Shown here: positions 1 to 5,046 of the stretch, piece after piece
How positions within the stretch are numbered: the stretch's first letter is position 1
Layout of the letters: every line of letters starts with the position of its first letter
Assembly: GCA_937916025.1 (NCBI GenBank)
Contig: CALGGX010000438.1
Coordinates: 1-5,046 of the forward strand
Direction of reading: 5' to 3'
Length of the DNA: 5,046 bases
Source of the DNA: an uncultured Selenomonadales bacterium
GTDB lineage: Bacteria; Bacillota_C; Negativicutes; Selenomonadales; Selenomonadaceae
Position numbers and translations under genes: made by a program
The notes under the pieces: generated by a model
Seen by the model: the letters and a program-made list of their open reading frames with translations, nothing else
Database searches by the model: none
Told to the model about the DNA's origin: nothing

Positions 1-1
1 T

Positions 2-2479
2 CCGTTGGCGGATTTTGTGTTGGGCGGTTTGGCGCGCGAAGGCAATTTGATTGAAGCGATGAAGCTGGCGAAGCTCGAAGACGGATATTCCGTCGATGAT
101 ATAGTCGAAGATTTTGCTGCCGGTCGAAAAGGCATGGCGGCGTTTTCGTATGACAACATTGCGGTGACGTTGTGCTACGTTCCGATACATGGCACGGAAT
201 GGATGTTGACCGCGCTGATACGCGACAGTGTGATCAGCAAACAGATCGGCTCGATCACGGAAGGGATCGTTTTCCGAAGTCTGTTGCAATCGTTGTTGAT
301 GGCAGTTGTGCTGACGGTGTTGTTTGCGATAGCGATCATGCAGATGCGCAAGACGGCAAAAATGACGCTCGACAAAGAAATTTCGGAAACCGAAAATCGC
401 GTCAAACAGCAGGAATTGGAAGAGCAACTCGCATTGCAGGAAGAGCTTTTGGCGCAAGAACAGACGCGCAAACAGCAAGACAGTATGATCACGGCGTTGG
501 CTTCGGATTATCGGAGCGTGTATTACGTTGATATCGATCAAGACGAATGCATCTGCTATCGGAAGGATTTCAAGGCAAACGAAATGCTCGAGGAAGGCGC
601 GAAGACTTCTTTCGGCGAGCTGATGAAGAATTATGCGAATGAAGTTGTCACGGACGAGTATCGGCAAGAATTTTTGAATTTCATCGATCCGAAGAACATA
701 CGTCAGAATTTGGAGAAGCAGAAAATCGTGGCGTATCGATATTTGGTTCATAAAGACGGCGTCGATACGTACGAGATGATCCGAATGGCGGGAGTTCGGC
801 ATCCCGAGGATCGACGGGATCATTTGATACATGCAATCGGCGTAGGCTTTGCGAACATCGATGCGGAAATGCGCGATTCACTGTCGAAAAATCAGGCGTT
901 GAGTGACGCGTTGCGGACGGCTGAAGAAGCAAACCGCGCGAAAACAGTTTTTCTCAGCTCGATGAGTCATGAGATCAGAAGTCCGATGAATGCGATAATC
1001 GGGTTGGACAGTCTCGCTTTGCATGATCCGAACCTTTCGGAATCGACGAAAGATTATCTCGAAAAGATCGGAAGTTCTGCGCAACATCTGCTCAGTTTGA
1101 TCAACGACATTCTCGACATGAGTCGGATTGAGTCGGGGCGTATGGTAATTCGCAATGAAGAATTTGCGTTCTCGAAATTGATAGAACAGATCAATACGAT
1201 GTTCGGCAGTCAATGTCAGGAGAAGGAGCTGAATTATGTTTGTCGGATCAACGGCAATATCGACGAATATTACATCGGCGACAGCACGAAGATTCGGCAG
1301 ATGCTGATCAACATTTTGAGCAACTCGGTGAAGTTCACTCCGCGCGGCGGCAACATTGATTTCATAGTCGAAAAGACGGCGGATTTTGACGGCAAGTCGA
1401 CGATAAAGTTTACCATTCGCGACACGGGAATCGGAATGAGCAAAGAGTTTCTGCCGAAGATTTTCGATGCGTTCAGCCAAGAAGACGGCACGTCGACGAA
1501 CAAATACGGCAGCACGGGGCTGGGCATGGCGATCACGAAAAGCATCGTTGATATGATGAACGGCAAGCTCGAAGTCGAGAGCGAAAAAGGCGTCGGCACG
1601 ACATTCACGGTGATATTGACGCTGATGGACGCGGAAAAACATACGGAGTCGATTGACGACATCGAGATCAAGCCGCAAGATATGAGTGTGCTGGTAATCG
1701 ACGATGATCCGATTGCTTGCGAGCATGCAAAACTGGTGCTCGGCAAGGCGGGCATCATGGCGGACACGGCGTTATCCGGCAAGGAAGCGATTGATATAAT
1801 CAAATTGCGGCATGCGCGTCGCGATCCGTACAATTTGCTGATCATTGATTGGCAAATGCCGGAGCAGGACGGTGTTGAAGTAACGCGACAAATTCGCTCG
1901 ATCACAGGCAGCGAGTCGGCAATCATTATTTTGACGGCGTACAATTGGGACGACATTATGGAAGAGGCACTGTCTGCAGGCGTCGACAGTTTCATTGCAA
2001 AGCCGCTGTTCATGAGCAGTTTGCTCGAAGAGTTCCGTCGCGCGCTGAAAAAGAAAAAGGCATTGCAAGAGGTTGCCAAGCCGAAAGCGGATCTGAAAGG
2101 GCGCAAGATTTTGTTGGCGGAAGACATGCAAGTCAACGCGGAGATCATGATGATGGTGTTGAGCATGCGCGAAATGGAAGCGGAGCATGCCGAGAACGGG
2201 CGAATTGCGGTGGAGATGTTCGAGAAGTCGCCGAAGAATTACTACGCGGCGGTGCTGATGGACATTCGCATGCCGGAAATGGACGGTTTGGAAGCAACGC
2301 AAACAATTCGCGCATTACCGCGCCCGGACGCAAAGACGATTCCAATCATTGCATTGACGGCAAACGCGTTTGATGAAGATGTTCAGAGGAGTTTGCAGGC
2401 GGGAATGAACGCGCATTTGACAAAGCCGGTGGAGCCGGAAGTATTGTTCGAGACGCTTGAGACGATGATTCCGGCGTGA
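2..2479 (+). CDS. Hybrid sensor histidine kinase with two receiver domains (5' end missing)
   Basis: This is a membrane-bound hybrid histidine kinase that senses an external signal and passes phosphate from His to Asp internally. The frame is open from the window edge, so the true start is upstream; residues below count from the TTG at position 5, which is not proposed as the start. Residues 1-90 look like the end of an extracellular Cache domain (GTEWMLT followed by an IRDSVISKQI segment). A membrane helix spans about 92-113, then a Glu/Gln-rich coiled coil (120-160), a PAS-like domain (about 165-285) and a signalling helix. HisKA carries SHEIRSP with phospho-acceptor H322. HATPase shows N440 (N box), DTGIG 473-477, an F box near 487-490 and GSTGLG 502-507. 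Receiver 1 has D566-D568, D615, T644 and K666; receiver 2 has E706/D707, D753, T785 and K807, so both look functional. No Hpt or DNA-binding output domain follows; the protein ends 17 residues after K807. The ligand cannot be told. A terminator follows, so it is not co-transcribed with the flagellin gene. Confidence 0.95.
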   Translation, partial: PLADFVLGGLAREGNLIEAMKLAKLEDGYSVDDIVEDFAAGRKGMAAFSYDNIAVTLCYVPIHGTEWMLTALIRDSVISKQIGSITEGIVFRSLLQSLLMAVVLTVLFAIAIMQMRKTAKMTLDKEISETENRVKQQELEEQLALQEELLAQEQTRKQQDSMITALASDYRSVYYVDIDQDECICYRKDFKANEMLEEGAKTSFGELMKNYANEVVTDEYRQEFLNFIDPKNIRQNLEKQKIVAYRYLVHKDGVDTYEMIRMAGVRHPEDRRDHLIHAIGVGFANIDAEMRDSLSKNQALSDALRTAEEANRAKTVFLSSMSHEIRSPMNAIIGLDSLALHDPNLSESTKDYLEKIGSSAQHLLSLINDILDMSRIESGRMVIRNEEFAFSKLIEQINTMFGSQCQEKELNYVCRINGNIDEYYIGDSTKIRQMLINILSNSVKFTPRGGNIDFIVEKTADFDGKSTIKFTIRDTGIGMSKEFLPKIFDAFSQEDGTSTNKYGSTGLGMAITKSIVDMMNGKLEVESEKGVGTTFTVILTLMDAEKHTESIDDIEIKPQDMSVLVIDDDPIACEHAKLVLGKAGIMADTALSGKEAIDIIKLRHARRDPYNLLIIDWQMPEQDGVEVTRQIRSITGSESAIIILTAYNWDDIMEEALSAGVDSFIAKPLFMSSLLEEFRRALKKKKALQEVAKPKADLKGRKILLAEDMQVNAEIMMMVLSMREMEAEHAENGRIAVEMFEKSPKNYYAAVLMDIRMPEMDGLEATQTIRALPRPDAKTIPIIALTANAFDEDVQRSLQAGMNAHLTKPVEPEVLFETLETMIPA

Positions 2480-2498
2480 TACTTTTCGACGGCGGAAT

Positions 2499-2541
2499 AA
2501 AAAAATGACTCATGTCGATTGACGGCATGAGTTTTTTTTTT
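2499..2541 (+). terminator. Rho-independent terminator after the kinase gene
   Basis: A 10-bp stem pairs 2508-2517 (ACTCATGTCG) with 2523-2532 (CGGCATGAGT), with a single T-G wobble and a five-base loop ATTGA. A run of ten T (2532-2541) follows directly. Seven A precede the stem (2499-2505), so the structure could also act, more weakly, on minus-strand transcription. It lies 20 bases after the kinase stop codon and closes that transcription unit before the flagellin promoter. Confidence 0.92.
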
Positions 2542-2551
2542 GTGAAATGAC

Positions 2552-2580
2552 TTGACAACGGCAGGGGGTGATTATAATAA
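2552..2580 (+). promoter_or_regulatory. Sigma-A-like promoter for the flagellin gene
   Basis: A perfect TTGACA lies at 2552-2557. A perfect TATAAT at 2573-2578 gives a spacer of 15 bases, shorter than the usual 17. The overlapping TAATAA at 2575-2580 gives exactly 17 bases and may be the -10 element actually used. Transcription would start near 2585-2588, leaving a leader of about 40 bases. The sequence ACGATAT at 2580-2586 resembles the -10 of the flagellar sigma factor (sigma-28/SigD, CCGATAT), but no TAAA-type -35 lies 14-16 bases upstream. The -35 begins only ten bases after the preceding terminator's T run. Confidence 0.65.
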
Positions 2581-2589
2581 CGATATGGA

Positions 2590-2601
2590 TTTTTTTTTTT
2601 T
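2590..2601 (+). repeat. Homopolymer of twelve T in the flagellin leader
   Basis: Twelve consecutive T lie just after the predicted transcription start and 12 bases before the GGAG ribosome site. No stable hairpin precedes them, so they are not a terminator. A tract of this length in the initially transcribed region is prone to length change by strand slippage during replication, or to RNA polymerase slippage. An effect on expression is inference. Confidence 0.85.
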
Positions 2602-2613
2602 GCTTTATACGTT

Positions 2614-2617
2614 GGAG
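2614..2617 (+). promoter_or_regulatory. Ribosome binding site of the flagellin gene
   Basis: GGAG ends ten bases before the ATG at 2628. This spacing favours 2628 over ATG 2634 (16 bases away) and over the out-of-frame ATG 2621 (three bases away). An in-frame TGA at 2622-2624 rules out any start further upstream. Confidence 0.75.
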
Positions 2618-2627
2618 TTGATGAAGT

Positions 2628-5046
2628 ATGACAATGTCGGCATTGAACGATGCATCAGTACAAATATCATTGGGCGAACTCAACAAGAACATCACGAAGG
2701 TCGGCAAGGCGTTGTCGATAGTGGCGAGCGGACAGAAGATCAATCGTGCGGCGGACGATGCGGCGTCGTTTGCGATCAGCGAGATCATGCGGGTGAAGTT
2801 GCGCGCGTTGGAGCAGGACATTCAAAACGTGCAGAACGGTTCGGCACTTTTAATGACTGCGCAAGCCGCAATTCAAAATCAAATCGACATGATGAAGACA
2901 ATTAAGGCAAAAGTGATCGACGCGGCGAACGATTCCAATTCCGACGAGGATCGGCGCATTATTCAGAAGGAGATCAATCAGCTGTACGATCAACTTGATC
3001 AGGAAGCGTATTACACGGATTACAACACGAAGAAGGTTCTGCTCGGCGATACATTCAAGGAGACGACAAATGCTTGGGTCAAATTGTCGGCTCCCATTGA
3101 ACTGCCCGGCAGCAATTCTATGGATGTTATTCCAAACATAGATGAAATGCTCGATGAAATTGAAGGTCCGTTCGATATTTTTACTGAATTTCACACAGAA
3201 CCGACTGAATTCATTAATATACTCGAAGGCGAGCATGAAGTCAGCCTTTCCGACGGCGCAAACGGCAAACCGCGCATCGTGGATGTTGATTTTTCAGGTT
3301 ACGGTTCCGTTGATGATCTTGTCAACGTCGGGATCAAAATTGAGGGAATGGACGAAGGAGACTCAACGACTTCGCGTTCTTACGTATTCACCGATAATAC
3401 AAGCAACAATTATCGCGGTTCACCGACCAAAATCGACATAAGTGATTGCGGTTCGGTTGAGGACGTCATTCGGAAATTGAGTCAACAAATCAACAGAAAT
3501 ATGGGAAGCTATGCTTCGGCTGAAACCGTCGGTTCGGCACTGCGATTGACTTCCGGCAACAAGACTCTGACAGCAAATACTTACAACAGAAATCAAGGCA
3601 GACCTTATGCAAGCGGCATTTCCGGAGATGCCGGTTCGGATCCGACAACAAATTACAACTATAAAAGCGGTACGCCTGCAGGAGTTCCGGCCGGAAGTTT
3701 TTCCGGCGGAGTCAATCAGATCGGTGATCCGAACGATCCCGATCCGGACAGACGCTATGAACCTCCAAAGACGGCAACTTACGGTTCGGTAAATATTTCA
3801 GGGGCGGAAGTTCCGTCCGGCTTCACTGTCAGCTACAACGGCAGCTCTATAGCAATCGAGTTTACCGACTCCGCCGATCCACCGCAATGGGACTCCGCGC
3901 GAGGAGTTTACACCGTCGGCAAAAATGCAACTGTCAGTGAGTTTCCCATAAGCCTCAGAGACTCACGAACATTTAAATTGAGTTTATCAAACGGCACCAT
4001 GAATCTTTCTGCCGGAACGAGCGGGGTATGGGGAAACAGCATAATCGTTTCAAACAGTTACACATACGTTGATTCGACTGAGCCCGGCGGTACCATAGAT
4101 TACACTGCATACTCGCCATTCAAAGGTGGAATCACTCTCGTGCAACCGGCAACCGAGGATACGAAGGCATCTTACACCATTGATGTTTCCGAATACAGCG
4201 ATGTGGAGACTCTCATCGACGAGCTTGCAGGTAAGGCGATTCGATACAACCGGAGCGGGATTTATTACGAGTTCATCGATTCGGCGGATACGTATTCCAT
4301 CAACTCGGACTCAAAATCAGATAACGGCACATCTCATAGGACAATTGATCTCAATGACATTCGCAAAGACGTATCCGAAGGCATGTCGATCGCCGAGTCT
4401 TTCGCCAATCGCTTTCTCGCTGTTGCAAACAGCTATTACCGGTCGCGAGTGCCCGAAGAAGGCGAGCCTGTGACCGGCGTCAAAGTGACTTCCAAGCAGA
4501 ATGGCGAACTCGGCAACAGCGAAACACTCAGTGTTTGGCAGGACACTCTCAGACATTACGATATCGATTACGGCGCATGGTTTGAAGCTCATCCCGACTT
4601 CAATATTCCTGCCGATCTTGACGGCAAGGGATTTTGTGCATACTGTGCTACCGATGCAAATCAGTGGTTTAATTTTATTTTCCGAACGACGACAACAACC
4701 GATCGTCCCGAGAGCGGCGATTCCGATACGGACATAAAAAGCATCGAGATTGATGTTTCTAACGTACGGAACGCTTCCGATCTTGTCAAAGCAATTGTCG
4801 ATCAAGCAAAACCGATTCTTACCGGCAATGATCCGCATTTCAATCATCATATGCGAGTTGCAGCCGATATCGAGGCAGGCATTTTGACACTCTACGATGA
4901 ACGGAAATATTCCGTCAACAACGGCGGATATGTTTATCAACAGAAAGGGGCGAAGATCACCGACGGCATTCGAGATAATGTCATGTTGATCAAAAAGAAC
5001 CTCTACGTTCGCAACATTCGCATTCAAGACACCGACAAATCGAGCA
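2628..5046 (+). CDS. Very long flagellin, 3' end missing
   Basis: This is the filament subunit of the bacterial flagellum, exported through the flagellar type III system without a cleaved signal peptide. The frame has no stop from ATG 2628 to the window end: 806 residues, against roughly 270-500 for common flagellins. Residues 1-145 are the D0/D1 helices: INRAADDAA near 38-46, FAISE, QNGSALLMTAQAAI, the Asn-Ser-rich turn near 101-105, and an EINQLYDQLDQEAYYTDYN stretch leading to KKVLLGD. Residues 150-806 are variable: four degenerate IN-like repeats, a Gly/Pro/Asp-rich linker (320-384), and three cysteines (C274, C670, C673). The final visible segment, YVRNIRIQDTDKSS, resembles the 'L.LQ.GA' stretch that in shorter flagellins precedes the C-terminal D1/D0 helices. 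About 100-150 residues are therefore probably missing, for a total near 900-950 (inference). FlgL and FliD share some motifs, but the INRAADDAA region and position are flagellin-like. ATG 2634 is a possible second start. The usual symbol would be fliC or hag; I assign none because paralogs are likely. Confidence 0.93.
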   Translation, partial: MTMSALNDASVQISLGELNKNITKVGKALSIVASGQKINRAADDAASFAISEIMRVKLRALEQDIQNVQNGSALLMTAQAAIQNQIDMMKTIKAKVIDAANDSNSDEDRRIIQKEINQLYDQLDQEAYYTDYNTKKVLLGDTFKETTNAWVKLSAPIELPGSNSMDVIPNIDEMLDEIEGPFDIFTEFHTEPTEFINILEGEHEVSLSDGANGKPRIVDVDFSGYGSVDDLVNVGIKIEGMDEGDSTTSRSYVFTDNTSNNYRGSPTKIDISDCGSVEDVIRKLSQQINRNMGSYASAETVGSALRLTSGNKTLTANTYNRNQGRPYASGISGDAGSDPTTNYNYKSGTPAGVPAGSFSGGVNQIGDPNDPDPDRRYEPPKTATYGSVNISGAEVPSGFTVSYNGSSIAIEFTDSADPPQWDSARGVYTVGKNATVSEFPISLRDSRTFKLSLSNGTMNLSAGTSGVWGNSIIVSNSYTYVDSTEPGGTIDYTAYSPFKGGITLVQPATEDTKASYTIDVSEYSDVETLIDELAGKAIRYNRSGIYYEFIDSADTYSINSDSKSDNGTSHRTIDLNDIRKDVSEGMSIAESFANRFLAVANSYYRSRVPEEGEPVTGVKVTSKQNGELGNSETLSVWQDTLRHYDIDYGAWFEAHPDFNIPADLDGKGFCAYCATDANQWFNFIFRTTTTTDRPESGDSDTDIKSIEIDVSNVRNASDLVKAIVDQAKPILTGNDPHFNHHMRVAADIEAGILTLYDERKYSVNNGGYVYQQKGAKITDGIRDNVMLIKKNLYVRNIRIQDTDKSS
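3285..4802 (+). repeat. Four degenerate IN-like protein repeats in the flagellin variable region
   Basis: A strand-turn-helix unit recurs four times: VDFSGYGSVDDLV (residues 220-232, from base 3285), IDISDCGSVEDVI (269-281, from 3432), IDVSEYSDVETLI (518-530, from 4179) and IDVSNVRNASDLV (708-720, from 4749). A fifth, weaker strand is IDLNDIRKDV at 573-582. The pattern, followed by a helix that in copy 2 ends in QQIN, matches the flagellin hook IN motif as I remember it (PF07196). A second recurring strand, aromatic or Ile-x-F-x-D, appears at 252-256, 410-414 and 547-551, and in altered form at 681-685. The DNA copies are too diverged to recombine easily, so the duplication is probably old. 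Confidence 0.7.

Noticed and set aside
5..7. TTG at position 5 as the kinase start.
   Set aside because: The protein begins in the middle of a Cache-like sensor domain and the frame is open to the window edge, so the gene starts upstream.
878..1726. Long open frame on the minus strand under the kinase (also 1270-2166 and 1772-2302).
   Set aside because: These lie antisense to conserved kinase and receiver motifs, overlap one another in different frames, have no recognisable domains, and read as Arg/His- or Ser/Ile-rich strings typical of the complement of coding DNA.
2590..2601. T12 tract as a second terminator or attenuator.
   Set aside because: No GC-rich hairpin lies directly upstream, and it is placed after the predicted transcription start.
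2586..2603. Sigma-54 promoter: TGG at 2586-2588 and TGC at 2601-2603.
   Set aside because: There are 13 bases between GG and GC instead of 10, and the transcript would start at the ribosome site.
2552..2905. Plus-strand open frame across the promoter and flagellin start, with an ATG at 2585 giving a Phe-rich opening.
   Set aside because: The poly-Phe start is only the T12 tract, it has no ribosome site, and it overlaps the well-supported flagellin frame out of phase.
2850..3236. Minus-strand open frame of 128 residues; likewise 4317-5027 on the minus strand.
   Set aside because: They are antisense to the continuous flagellin frame, have no known motifs and no supporting promoter or ribosome site.
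3142..3441. Short plus-strand open frames within the flagellin (also 3607-3792, 4126-4473, 4501-4737).
   Set aside because: They are out-of-phase shadows of the flagellin frame, which stays open through the whole region.

Overview
The window holds two genes on the + strand, both cut by the window edges, separated by a 148-base intergenic region with a terminator and a promoter. Positions 2-2479 carry the 3' part of a large membrane-bound hybrid sensor histidine kinase. Positions 2628-5046 carry the 5' part of an unusually large flagellin, which is open to the last base with no stop. The minus strand has no gene I would defend.

The protein style suggests a motile anaerobic Firmicute, most likely of the Negativicutes (Selenomonas/Anaerovibrio-like). 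The reasons are the kinase layout (Cache remnant, one membrane helix, PAS-like domain, HisKA, HATPase, two receiver domains) and the flagellin with its very long central region. This placement rests on remembered family resemblance, not on a search, and is only moderately sure.

Layout: 2-2479, kinase ending in two intact receiver domains and no Hpt domain. 2499-2541, a strong intrinsic terminator. 2552-2580, a sigma-A-like promoter beginning only about ten bases after the terminator. Then a short leader of about 43 bases containing twelve T in a row and a GGAG ribosome site. 2628-5046, the flagellin: an N-terminal D0/D1 coiled-coil region (residues 1 to about 145) that aligns without gaps to the classical flagellin motif region, then more than 600 residues of variable, probably surface-exposed domains. 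These domains contain four degenerate copies of an 'IDxS-turn-helix' unit resembling the flagellin hook IN motif. The C-terminal D0/D1 half lies beyond the window.

The terminator and promoter show that the two genes are separate transcription units. A link between the kinase and motility is possible from adjacency but not shown. I see no clearly undescribed system here. The most unusual points are all in the flagellin: its size, its repeated modules, its three cysteines including a CxxC, substitutions at the TLR5-recognition positions, an internal change of codon use, and a homopolymer in its leader.
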